This document shows positions 17,003 to 25,395 of a stretch of DNA of 64,000 nt, piece by piece. The notes beneath the pieces are model-generated. The model made no database searches. It was given only the letters and a program-made list of their open reading frames with translations, and was not told the origin of the DNA. Both the position numbers and the translations under genes were made by a program. Numbering within the stretch: position 1 is the stretch's first letter; each line of letters starts with the position of its first letter. Origin of the DNA: JBBRHQ01 sp963840235 (GTDB lineage Bacteria; Actinomycetota; Thermoleophilia; Solirubrobacterales; 70-9); assembly GCA_963840235.1 (NCBI GenBank), contig CAWIYC010000009.1:169825-233824 (forward strand), written 5' to 3'.

Positions 17003-17943
17003 AGGTCGCGGTGCTGAAGGGCGGGCGCTCGCTCGAGCGGGGCGTCTCCCTGCGCTCGGCGGCCCGCGTCGCTGACGCGCTGGAGCGCCTCGGGCACGTG
17101 CTCATCTCTCTCGACGTCGGCCCCGACCTGGTCAAGCGCCTGGCGGCCGAGCGCCCGGACGTCGCCTTCATCGCCATGCACGGCCCCGGAGGCGAGGACG
17201 GGACCGTGCAGGAGTTGCTGGAGATCCTCGGCATTCCCTACACCGGGCCGGGGGTCGCCGCCTGCGCACGTTGCATGGACAAGGTCGCCTCCAAGCACGT
17301 CCTGCGCGAGGCCGGGATCCCGACGCCGGACTGGTTCGCCTTCAACGAGACGGCCTTCGGCGAGCTCGGCGCGGCGGACGCTCTGGACGAGATCGCCGCG
17401 CGGCTGGGGTTCCCGCTCGTGGTCAAGCCCGCCAGCCAGGGGTCCTCGCTCGGGGTCAAGTTCGCCGCCGGCACGGAGGAGCTGCCGGCGGCGCTGGTCG
17501 CGGCCTTCAGCTACGGCGACCGGGTGGTGCTCGAGAGCTACGTGGACGGTCGCGAGCTGGCCGTCAGCGTGCTCGGCTCGGAGCCGCTGCCGATCGTCGA
17601 GGCAATCCCCAACGAGAGCGATGCCTACGACTTCGAGGCCCGCTACGAGATCGGCCGCACCTCCTTCGTCTGCCCGGCCGAGCTCTCCCCGGAAGAGGCC
17701 CGGGCGGTGACCGAGGTGGCGGCAGGGGCATACGAGGCCCTCGGCTGCTCCGGCTTTTCCCGCGTGGACGTGATGCTCGACGCCGCCGTCCCGCAGGTGC
17801 TCGAGGTCAACGCGATCCCGGGGCTGACCGACACCAGCCTGCTGCCACAGGCGGCGGAGGCGGCCGGCATCGGCTTCGAGCCGCTGGTGGAGCGGATCCT
17901 GGGGCTGGCGCTGGAGCGCGGTGCGCTCGCGGCGAAGCGCTGA
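16999..17943 (+). CDS. ddl: D-alanine--D-alanine ligase (first of two)
   Basis: This ATP-grasp ligase joins two D-alanines for peptidoglycan. The 314-residue protein has KGGRSLERGVSL at the N-terminus with the conserved Glu, MHGPGGEDGTVQ, KPASQGSSLGVK, YDFEARYEIGRTSFVCP and EVNAIPGLTDTSLLP. The Tyr in DFEARY favours D-Ala over D-lactate. The start GTG overlaps the aminotransferase stop. A second ddl lies at 51895-52863, beside the cell-wall kinase cluster. The two differ clearly, so this is not a recent duplication. Confidence 0.88.
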   Translation: MKVAVLKGGRSLERGVSLRSAARVADALERLGHVLISLDVGPDLVKRLAAERPDVAFIAMHGPGGEDGTVQELLEILGIPYTGPGVAACARCMDKVASKHVLREAGIPTPDWFAFNETAFGELGAADALDEIAARLGFPLVVKPASQGSSLGVKFAAGTEELPAALVAAFSYGDRVVLESYVDGRELAVSVLGSEPLPIVEAIPNESDAYDFEARYEIGRTSFVCPAELSPEEARAVTEVAAGAYEALGCSGFSRVDVMLDAAVPQVLEVNAIPGLTDTSLLPQAAEAAGIGFEPLVERILGLALERGALAAKR

Positions 17944-17949
17944 GAGCGC

Positions 17950-18432
17950 CTACTCCTCGCCCTGGGCGAAGTCCTCGGGCGAGACCTCGTCGAGGAAGTC
18001 CTTGAACTTCTCCACGACCTCCTCGGTGTCCTCGACCTCGTGCTCGAACTCGATCGCCGACTCCTCGATCACGTCCTCGGCGGCAAAGATCGGGGCCGAG
18101 ACCCGCACGGCGAGCGCGAGCGCGTCGGAGGGCCTCGAGTCGATGTCCATCTCGGAGCCGTTGACCGAGATCGTGATCGAGGCGAAGAAGGTGTTGTCCC
18201 GCAGCTCGGTCACCGAGACCCGCTCACACTTGGCATCGAATTGGTCGAGCATGTCGGAGAGCAGATCGTGGGTCATCGGCCGCGGCGTCGAGGCTCCCTG
18301 CAGCTTCATCAGGATCGCCGCCGCCTCGGGGTGCCCGATCCAGATCGGCAGGAACTTGTTGCCGTCAACCGTCTTCAGCAGCACGATCGGCTGCTTGCCG
18401 ACCATGTCGAAGCTGACACCGTAGATCTGCAT
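17950..18432 (-). CDS. DUF151 bifunctional nuclease family protein
   Basis: The 160-residue protein matches the BFN/DUF151 family: GVSFDMVGKQPIVLLKT at the N-terminus, LPIWIGHPEAAAI, the PRPMTHDLL segment, and IDSRPSDALALAVR. Homologues have reported RNase/DNase activity, and the fold resembles domains used in regulatory proteins. The ATG at 18432 fits the family start; the open frame further upstream is spurious. The acidic C-terminal tail is variable in the family. It converges on ddl, ending 7 bases from its stop. Confidence 0.85.
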   Translation of the reverse strand: MQIYGVSFDMVGKQPIVLLKTVDGNKFLPIWIGHPEAAAILMKLQGASTPRPMTHDLLSDMLDQFDAKCERVSVTELRDNTFFASITISVNGSEMDIDSRPSDALALAVRVSAPIFAAEDVIEESAIEFEHEVEDTEEVVEKFKDFLDEVSPEDFAQGEE

Positions 18433-18469
18433 CTGCTGCAAGAGTTCGCTCCAGGCGGGGACGGAAGAC

Positions 18470-18480
18470 CGATTATAGGT
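18470..18480 (-). promoter_or_regulatory. Possible -10 element for the DUF151 gene
   Basis: On the minus strand a perfect TATAAT (plus-strand 18472-18477) lies 40 bases upstream of the DUF151 ATG. I see no convincing -35 box at the right distance. In a region this GC-rich, a perfect -10 hexamer is uncommon, which is the only support. Confidence 0.3.
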
Positions 18481-18606
18481 GCGCCCAGGCGCGTCGCCAC
18501 CCGGTCCGTGAGCGAGAATGCGCACCGGTGTCCGAGGTTCGTCGTCAGACGCTGATCTCGGCTCCGCCGGAGGCGGTCTGGGCCCTGCAACTGCTTCGGT
18601 TAGCCT

Positions 18607-19738
18607 TTGCGCGTGTTGCGGAGGGTGGTACTGGCAATAATCGCGGCTGCCGTTTCGGCGGCCGCTCTTGCTCAGGGCGCCGGCGCGCTGCCGGCGCTCA
18701 AGGCTGACTTCAGGTTCCAGGACTCGCATGCATCCTCGGTTGCCGGCGCTCCTTCGATCGACGACGTCGGCGCAGGCAACGCGTTTCGCCACGGAGAAGG
18801 TCGGATGCAGGGCGGCCCGTGTGCTCACTTTCCAGAAGGGAAGCGGGGTGCAGCTGGGGACCGGGGCGCTCGTTTCCACCAACCACTACTCGATCGATGT
18901 GATCTTCCGCCTCGCGGATGTGTCCGATTACAGGCGGATCTACGCCCCGGGAATCGGCGGTGCTTTCGCAACCGACAGCGGGCTATACGACCACTCCGGA
19001 CTGCTGGACTTCTATGACCTCAGCCTGCCCGTCAGGGACGTTCTCGGTCCGGCTGCCGTGTTCGCCGACGACGGCTACGCGGAGGTTGCGCTCTCTTACC
19101 CCTATGTCGAGGGGACGGATCAGACGGCTGGCTACGTCAACGGAGTTCGGCAGTTCAGCTACGCCAGCACAGGCGAGGCGCAGGCGACCTCGATGAGGTT
19201 CTTCAAGGACAACGACACCGGGGGCACGACGGGAGAAGATTCGGCCGGCGCCGTCGCGCGGATCCGTATCTACGGCGGGACCCTGAGCGCAGCCGACGTC
19301 GCTGCGATCCACAGGGCCGGACCACTGGGGGATCGTTGCAGGCGCGCCAGTGTCACGGTCAAGCGCAAGGCGAGCGTCAGGCGGGGTCGCCACGGAAGGC
19401 TGGTGGTTCTCACCGGCATCGACGCCAAATGTCCGCCGGGCGGAAGCAGGTGCAGCGGCGTTGCGGCGGTCGACGCAGGCGCAGCCAGAAGAGCCCATGC
19501 ACCTCAATCGCGCATCGCCAAGCATCTGGGCAAGGCCGAGCTGTCAGTCGCGCCCGCCAGCACCCGCCGCGTCAAGGTGAGGCTATCCCGCGGAGCGTCG
19601 AAAGCCCTTGACGAAGCGGGCAAGCTGAGAGTCCACATCTCGGTTCGGCTCACCCCTCCGGGGGCCTTTAGCGACAGCGCCTCCCGCGACGCGATGATCC
19701 GGGCGCCACACCGCGCACAGCGGTTTCGCGGCGACTGA
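18607..19738 (+). pseudogene. Frameshifted secreted LamG/concanavalin-like protein
   Basis: The first frame (TTG 18607 or GTG 18613) encodes a signal peptide (RRVVLAIIAAAVSAAALA) and then LKADFRFQDSHASSVAG up to GAGNAF. The second frame carries on with ATEKVGC, VLTFQKGSGVQLGTGALV, YRRIYAPGIGG, a YDHSGLLDFYDL segment, GYVNGVRQFSYAS and RIRIYGGTLSAADVAAIH, a typical LamG-like lectin/glucanase fold. Removing one T at 18784-18786 joins them cleanly as GNAF-ATEKV. A basic C-terminal region with four cysteines follows. It is either a decaying gene or a one-base sequence error. Confidence 0.7.
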
Positions 19739-19740
19739 AC

Positions 19741-19962
19741 TTAGATCGGCTCGGCGTGGCGCTTGCCCGCGGCGCACAGGAACTCCAGGAAGCGTTCGAC
19801 CGAGGGGGTCAGGTAGCGGCTGGGCTGGCGCACCCCGACGATCCGCCGGATCGGGGCGCCGGGTCCGAGCGGCTTGACTCTCACACCCGGGTGCGGCGGG
19901 CGCAGCATCAGCCGTGGAAGCAGGGCGACGCCCTCTCCGTGGACCAACCCCGGCGGCATCAT
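19741..19962 (-). pseudogene. C-terminal remnant of a LysR-family regulator
   Basis: The 73-residue frame reads HGEGVALLPRLML, then VRVKPLGPGAPIRRIVGVRQPSR and SVERFLEFL, which is the end of a LysR substrate-binding domain. The helix-turn-helix and most of the effector domain are missing. The sequence breaks off at the palindrome 19952-19982, just upstream of the arylsulfatase operon. It probably once regulated the divergent sulfatase genes, since LysR regulators usually face their targets; that is inference. Together with the palindrome it accounts for most of the gap at 19739-20081. Confidence 0.6.
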
Positions 19963-19982
19963 TCGGATCGGATGATGCCGCC
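19952..19982. repeat. Perfect inverted repeat upstream of the arylsulfatase operon
   Basis: Two perfect 11-base arms (GGCGGCATCAT and ATGATGCCGCC) flank a 9-base loop. It lies about 100 bases upstream of the sulfatase start, at the broken end of the LysR remnant. It could be an operator, a hairpin in the operon leader, or a scar of the event that truncated the regulator. Confidence 0.6.
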
Positions 19983-20081
19983 ACAGGCACGCGGTGGGAA
20001 CATCGTTGACCCACCCAATCGCTGGGATAGAGTCACTGCTCGGATTGCAGCGTCTCTCGCCGCCCCAGGAATCGGAGGTAG

Positions 20082-22493
20082 ATGATGAGCCAGCCTGATC
20101 GAAGCAAACTCCCGATCCGCCAGCAGCAGTTCAGCGGCGTGGTCAACCGGACGCTCGAGGGATCGCAGCCCGATTGGGACTTGATAGGCCACGTCGATGC
20201 TCCTGACGGTGCGCCGAACGTCCTCGTGGTCCTGATCGACGATGCCGGCTTCGGCAACGCCGGGACCTTCGGTGGGCCGATCGACACCCCGAACTACACC
20301 CGGATGGCGGAGGGAGGCGTCCGCTACAACCGCTTCCACGTGACGGCGCTCTGCTCGCCGACGCGGGCGGCGCTCCTCACGGGCCGCAACAGCCACGCCG
20401 TCGGCTTCGGGTCGGTCGGCGAGTTCTCCACCGGCTTTCCCGGCTATACGGCGTTCCTCCCCGACGACTGCATGCCGTTCCCGAGGATCCTGCGGGACAA
20501 CGGCTACAGCACCGCCGCTTTCGGAAAGTGGCACCTGACGCCTGACAGCCAGCAGGGCCCCGCCGGCCCATTCAACCGCTGGCCCGTCGGCTGGGGCTTC
20601 GACTACTTCTACGGGTTCCTCGGCGGGGAATCGGGCCAGTGGGACCCGTGCCTGACCGAGAACCAGAAGATCATCGGCACCCCGGAGTCCTTCTACGACG
20701 CCGACGACCCCTACTACCTGCCCGACGACATGGCCGACAAGACGATCGATTGGCTGCACGCGATCCGCGCACAGGACGCCAAGAAGCCGTTCTTCGCCTA
20801 CTTCTCCACCGGCTGCAGCCATTCTCCACATCACGTTTCCCAGGAATGGGCCGCGAAGTACAAGGGCAAGTTCGACCAGGGCTGGGACAAGCTGCGCGAG
20901 GAGACGTTCGCGCGGCAGAAGGAGCTTGGCGTGATCCCCGCCGACGCCGAGTTGACGCCGCGCGACGACGCGTTCCCCGCCTGGGAAGACGTCCCGGACA
21001 AGCTCAAGGCCTACTACGCCCGCCAGATGGAGGTCTACGCGGGGTACTCCGAGAACGCCGACTACAACGTCGGTCGCGTGATCAATGCGATCGACGAGCT
21101 GGGCGAGCTCGACAACACGCTCGTCCTCTGGATCTGGGGTGACAACGGCGCCAGCATGGAGGGCACGATCACCGGCTCCTTCAACGAGCTGACGATGCAG
21201 AACGGGATCCCGCTGACCGACGAGATGCAGTTGCAGCTCGCCGAGCGCTACGGCGGCATCGAGGCCTGGGGCAACCAGATGATGGTCCCCCACTACTCGG
21301 CCGCCTGGGCCTGGGCCGGCAATACGCCGTTCAAGTGGGGAAAGCAGGTGGGCTCCCACCTCGGCGGCACGCGCAACCCGCTCGTCGCCCACTGGCCGGA
21401 GCGAATCGCCGACGACGGCGCCCTGAGGACGCACTTCACCCATGTCATCGACATAGGCCCGACGATCCTCGATATCGCGGGCATACCGATGCCGACGCAC
21501 ATCGACGGGATCGAGCAGCAGCCGATGCACGGTGTGACGTTCGCCGACTCGCTGACCGACGCCGACGCTCCCGAGCGACACACCCAGCAATACTTCGAGA
21601 CGATCGGCAACCGCTCGATGTACAAGGACGGCTGGTGGCTCTCGATGCGGACCGAGCGCATCCCGTGGGTCCTGACGCCCGACGCCCTGAAGCCCTACAC
21701 CCCGGGGACGTGGAACCCGGATGACGATCCCACCGAGCTGTACTACCTGCCCGACGACTTCAGCCAGGCGAATGATCTGGCCGCGGAGCACCCCGAGAAG
21801 GTGAAGGAGCTGAAGGAGCTCTTCTGGCAGGAGGCGGAGAAGTACAAGGTGCTGCCGCTGATGGCTCCGCTGGCGGGGTTCTTCGGAATGCTGCCTCCAC
21901 TCCCTGATATCGCCAAGTTCGAGTTCCGCGGCGATGTCCAGAACGTGCTCTCGGGCATGATCCCGCGGATCTACAACCACTCCTACTCGATCAGCGCCGA
22001 CCTCGTGATCCCTCCGGGTGGAGCCGAGGGTGTGATCGTCGCCGAGGCCGATCACCTGGGCGGCTTCTCGCTCTTCGTCGACGACGGCAAGCTGACCCAC
22101 ACCTACTCGATGATGGGGGTCTTCGTCTTCCGCCAGCAGGCGGAGGAGCCCTTGCCCGAGGGTGAGGTCAAGGTCCGGATGGAGTTCGCCGCAGACTCGG
22201 CACAAATGGCCACCGGCGGAGAGGTCACCCTTTTCATCGACGACCGCCCGGTGGGCAAGGGCAAGATGGAGCACACCGTCCCGATCCGCTTCTCCGGCTA
22301 CGCGGGGATGGACATAGGCCGCGACAACGGGGGCGTCGTCGACCTCTCCTACGAGGACCGCAAGCCGTTCGCCTTCACCGGCACGATCGAGAAGGTCACC
22401 TTCGACATCGAGCAACACCCCTCGGAGGAGGAGAAGCACGAGCTGCACAAGAACGTCCACCACGGCCACACGGCCCACGCGCTGACGGCCTGA
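20082..22493 (+). CDS. Arylsulfatase
   Basis: This 803-residue sulfatase hydrolyses sulfate esters with a formylglycine made from the cysteine in CSPTRAALLTGR (about residue 90). Metal-site motifs include LIDDAGFGNAG near the N-terminus, GKWHLTP, and WGDNGASMEGT further on. There is no signal peptide, so it appears cytoplasmic. It belongs to the long bacterial arylsulfatases with an extra C-terminal beta domain. A GGAGG ribosome-binding site precedes the ATG pair at 20082/20085. The maturase for its cysteine is encoded two genes downstream. Confidence 0.92.
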   Translation: MMSQPDRSKLPIRQQQFSGVVNRTLEGSQPDWDLIGHVDAPDGAPNVLVVLIDDAGFGNAGTFGGPIDTPNYTRMAEGGVRYNRFHVTALCSPTRAALLTGRNSHAVGFGSVGEFSTGFPGYTAFLPDDCMPFPRILRDNGYSTAAFGKWHLTPDSQQGPAGPFNRWPVGWGFDYFYGFLGGESGQWDPCLTENQKIIGTPESFYDADDPYYLPDDMADKTIDWLHAIRAQDAKKPFFAYFSTGCSHSPHHVSQEWAAKYKGKFDQGWDKLREETFARQKELGVIPADAELTPRDDAFPAWEDVPDKLKAYYARQMEVYAGYSENADYNVGRVINAIDELGELDNTLVLWIWGDNGASMEGTITGSFNELTMQNGIPLTDEMQLQLAERYGGIEAWGNQMMVPHYSAAWAWAGNTPFKWGKQVGSHLGGTRNPLVAHWPERIADDGALRTHFTHVIDIGPTILDIAGIPMPTHIDGIEQQPMHGVTFADSLTDADAPERHTQQYFETIGNRSMYKDGWWLSMRTERIPWVLTPDALKPYTPGTWNPDDDPTELYYLPDDFSQANDLAAEHPEKVKELKELFWQEAEKYKVLPLMAPLAGFFGMLPPLPDIAKFEFRGDVQNVLSGMIPRIYNHSYSISADLVIPPGGAEGVIVAEADHLGGFSLFVDDGKLTHTYSMMGVFVFRQQAEEPLPEGEVKVRMEFAADSAQMATGGEVTLFIDDRPVGKGKMEHTVPIRFSGYAGMDIGRDNGGVVDLSYEDRKPFAFTGTIEKVTFDIEQHPSEEEKHELHKNVHHGHTAHALTA

Positions 22494-22518
22494 TGGATGC
22501 CGCCGCAAGGAGAACCCG

Positions 22519-23031
22519 ATGAAACTGCATGACACGATCGACGTCCTGATCGGCGGCTATCTCTCGAAGGACGCGGCCGAGGAGGACTACAACGCGGTCC
22601 GCGAGTGCGGCGGGCACCTGCAGGGCGCCGTCGTCGTCAGCAAGGACCTCGAGGGCGAGCTCTCGGTCGAGGAGACCGACCACATGGTTCGCGAGGGTGC
22701 GGCGGGCCTCGGGGCGGTGGGCTTTGCGGTCGGACTGTTCGCCCCACCGCTGCTCGCCGCCACCGCCGTCGGGGCCGCGCTGGGAGCCGGTGCTGGCGGT
22801 CTGCTTCACCACAAGGTCGCCGGCAAGATCGGGGAGCAGGCGGGAGAGACGATCCCACTCGGAGGCGCGGGCCTGATCGTCGCCTACTCCCACTCGGAGG
22901 CCGACAAGGTCGAGCCCGCAGTGGTGCGGGCGGTGCAGAAGACGGTCGGAGAGGCCGAGGGGAGCCACGTCCAGGCGCTGAAGGGGGCGCTGGCCGACGC
23001 TCAGCAGAAGATGGCCGAAGGGGACGCCTGA
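22519..23031 (+). CDS. DUF1269-like glycine-zipper protein
   Basis: The 170-residue protein starts DTIDVLIGGYLSKDAAEEDY, has a central hydrophobic Gly/Ala-rich stretch (VGFAVGLFAPPLLAATAVGAA) typical of a glycine zipper, and a charged C-terminal helix. It resembles DUF1269 membrane-associated proteins, whose function is unknown. It lies between the sulfatase and its maturase with short spacings (25 and 51 bases) and a clear ribosome-binding site (AAGGAG), so the three are likely co-transcribed. Its part in sulfate-ester use is unknown. Confidence 0.75.
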   Translation: MKLHDTIDVLIGGYLSKDAAEEDYNAVRECGGHLQGAVVVSKDLEGELSVEETDHMVREGAAGLGAVGFAVGLFAPPLLAATAVGAALGAGAGGLLHHKVAGKIGEQAGETIPLGGAGLIVAYSHSEADKVEPAVVRAVQKTVGEAEGSHVQALKGALADAQQKMAEGDA

Positions 23032-23082
23032 GGGGAGCCCCTGGTCGAGGGCAGGGCTCCAGCGACTGCATCGAAGAAGGCC

Positions 23083-24423
23083 GTGCCGGATGGAGCGCCG
23101 CCGGCCTTTCATCTGCTCTCGAAGCCGACCGGCGCTCAGTGCAACCTCGACTGCGACTACTGCTTCTTCCTCTCGAAGGAGATGCTCTACCCGGACAGCC
23201 GCTTCCGGATGAGCGAGGACACGCTGGAGCTCTATCTGGGCCAGCTGATCGAGGCGCACGCCCGGGTTCCGGAAGTGACGATCGCCTGGCAGGGCGGCGA
23301 GCCGACACTGATGGGCCTGGACTTCTTCCGCCGCTCGGTCGAGATCGCGCAGAGGAATCTGAAGCCCGGCCAGCGGGCCCAGCACACGATCCAGACCAAC
23401 GCCACCAAGCTCGACGCCGAGTGGGCGGCGTTCTTCAAGGAACATGATTTCCTCGTCGGTGTCTCGATCGACGGACCACGCGAGATCCACGACGCCTACC
23501 GCGTGACCCGCGGGGGTAGCGGCTCCTTCGACCAGGTGATGCGCGGCCTCGGCTTCCTCAGGGAGGCGGGGGTCGAGTGGAATGCCCTGACGACGATCCA
23601 CGCCGCCAACGCCGAGCGGGGGCGCGAGGTCTACTCCTTCCTTCGAGACGAGTGCGGGGCCCGCTTCGTCCAGTTCATCCCGATCATCGAGCGGGTCCCT
23701 GACGCGGCCGAGGACGGGACCGTGCCCTGGTCATCGTGGCGCGATCGCCCGCTCTACGTGCAGGAGGGGGACGTCGTCACCGGACGCTCGATCTCGGGTG
23801 AGGGCTACGGGCGGTTCCTGATCGACGTCTTCGAGGAATGGGTCCGCCGCGACGTTGCCCAGGTCTACGTGCAGATGTTCGACGTCGCGCTGCAGAACTT
23901 CTACGGCGAGCCGCCGGGCCTCTGCATCCACTGCGAGACCTGCGGCAACGCGCTCGCCCTCGAGCACAACGGCGACCTCTACTCCTGCGATCACTTCGTC
24001 GAGCCCGATTACCTCCTGGGCAACATCGCCGAGGAGAACATGCTCGACCTGGTTGCCTCACCCCGCCAGCGGCAGTTCGGTCTCGACAAGCGCGAGACGC
24101 TTCCCCAGTACTGCCTCGAGTGCGACGTGCGCTTCGCCTGCCACGGGGGCTGCCCGAAGGATCGTTTCATCTCGACCCCGAGTGGCGAGCCCGGGCTGAA
24201 CTACCTCTGCCCCGGCTACAAGCTGTTCTTCCACCACATCGAGGAGCCGATGCGGGTGATGTGCGAGCTGCTGAACCAGGGCGGTGCACCCGCCGAGATC
24301 ATGCGGCGATACGCCTCCGAGGATGCCGCGCGGGGTCGGAACGACCTCTGCACCTGCGGCAGCGGGCGTAAGTGGAAGAAGTGCCACGGCGCCGCGGCCG
24401 CTGCGCCCGCCTCGCATGGTTGA
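23083..24423 (+). CDS. Anaerobic-type sulfatase-maturating radical SAM enzyme (anSME) with SEC-C tail
   Basis: The 446-residue enzyme converts the sulfatase active-site cysteine to formylglycine. It has the radical SAM motif CNLDCDYC near residue 19, AWQGGEPTLMG, QTNATKL and the SPASM cysteines for two auxiliary clusters (CIHCETCGN, SCDHFVEPDY, YCLECDVRFACHGGCPKDRF). The last 35 residues add a SEC-C zinc motif (CTCGSGRKWKKCHG), seen in many unrelated proteins such as SecA. The GTG start is preceded by AAGAAGG. Location in the arylsulfatase operon fixes its likely substrate. Confidence 0.9.
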   Translation: MPDGAPPAFHLLSKPTGAQCNLDCDYCFFLSKEMLYPDSRFRMSEDTLELYLGQLIEAHARVPEVTIAWQGGEPTLMGLDFFRRSVEIAQRNLKPGQRAQHTIQTNATKLDAEWAAFFKEHDFLVGVSIDGPREIHDAYRVTRGGSGSFDQVMRGLGFLREAGVEWNALTTIHAANAERGREVYSFLRDECGARFVQFIPIIERVPDAAEDGTVPWSSWRDRPLYVQEGDVVTGRSISGEGYGRFLIDVFEEWVRRDVAQVYVQMFDVALQNFYGEPPGLCIHCETCGNALALEHNGDLYSCDHFVEPDYLLGNIAEENMLDLVASPRQRQFGLDKRETLPQYCLECDVRFACHGGCPKDRFISTPSGEPGLNYLCPGYKLFFHHIEEPMRVMCELLNQGGAPAEIMRRYASEDAARGRNDLCTCGSGRKWKKCHGAAAAAPASHG

Positions 24424-24469
24424 GATCGCGTCGGTGACGTCGCGCAGGGCCGGCGTTAGGCCACCGGGA

Positions 24470-25144
24470 CTACGTCAGCGGCGGCAGGCCCTTGGCGATG
24501 AGGTCGACGCCAAAGATGAGGAACACCACGGCCGTGACCGCGCCGTTGTGGATGGCCAACCAATCCTTCATCTCGTTCAGCCGGGTCTCGGCGTCGTCGC
24601 CACCGACGAAGTAGTAGACGACCGGCCCGGCGATGGTGAGGCTGCCCACGATCACGAACACGAGCAGGGAGACGAGCGAGTCGCCCGTTGAAAGCCCCAG
24701 TTGTGCGAGCCCCGCCCCGGCGGCGACGGCGAGCATCAAGTTCTTCGGATTGACGCCCGCCAGGAGCACGGCGAGACCGAGCGCCTTGGCGGGTGTCAGG
24801 GCGTCGATCCCGCCCATCCACTTGGGCATCTCCGGTTGGGTGCCAGGCGCCGGGCGGTTACGCCAGTTGCGTACGGCGATCAGCAGGAACAGGACCCCGA
24901 AGACGATCTTGCCCCACGCAATGGAGTCCGAAGCAGAGGTGCTCGTCGCGGCGTCGCCCTGGTCGGCCAGGAAATAGGCCAGCCCGCTGACCAGCGCCAA
25001 AGCGAGCACCCACCCCAGCAGGAACACCGGACCATTCACCCGCGCCCGCTTCGAGAACAACATCAGGGTCACGGCGATGATCGAGATCAGGCTGAGCGCC
25101 ACGCCGACCGCGTACACCAGGACTTCGCTGATCCCTTGGCCCAT
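24470..25144 (-). CDS. GAP family (Sap-like) membrane protein
   Basis: The 224-residue protein has six predicted helices. A hydrophilic loop (PAPGTQPEMPKWMGGIDALTP) and AVLLAGVNPKNLMLAV are typical of GAP/Sap proteins, which relate to LysE-type exporters. In mycobacteria, Sap and Gap take part in sulfolipid and glycopeptidolipid transport; here the cargo is unknown. It is transcribed toward the sulfatase maturase gene and stands alone upstream of the tRNA. The 130 bases between it and the tRNA show nothing I can assign. Confidence 0.8.
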   Translation of the reverse strand: MGQGISEVLVYAVGVALSLISIIAVTLMLFSKRARVNGPVFLLGWVLALALVSGLAYFLADQGDAATSTSASDSIAWGKIVFGVLFLLIAVRNWRNRPAPGTQPEMPKWMGGIDALTPAKALGLAVLLAGVNPKNLMLAVAAGAGLAQLGLSTGDSLVSLLVFVIVGSLTIAGPVVYYFVGGDDAETRLNEMKDWLAIHNGAVTAVVFLIFGVDLIAKGLPPLT

Positions 25145-25274
25145 CGGCTCGGATCCTCCCAGATCTCACACGCAGAAGAGACGCGCGGGTCCCCTGGCGC
25201 CCGCATGGGGGATTCGCGACCCGAGAGGTATCGATTCCCACGCAAAGCGGCACGTTTGCAGGGGATTCCTCGAG

Positions 25275-25348
<74 letters not shown>

Positions 25349-25395
25349 CGAAGGAGGGCGATGATAGCGGCCGTCGGAGGGCCGGCGAGGGTGCC

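Noticed and set aside
19959..22535. 858-codon open frame antisense to the arylsulfatase
   Set aside because: It mirrors the codon phase of the sulfatase in high-GC DNA and has low-complexity Arg/Gly/Val-rich content with no family pattern; the plus-strand sulfatase is unambiguous.
24456..24821. Arg-rich minus-strand frame inside the GAP-family gene
   Set aside because: Shadow frame; the true gene at 24470-25144 has clear helices and family segments.
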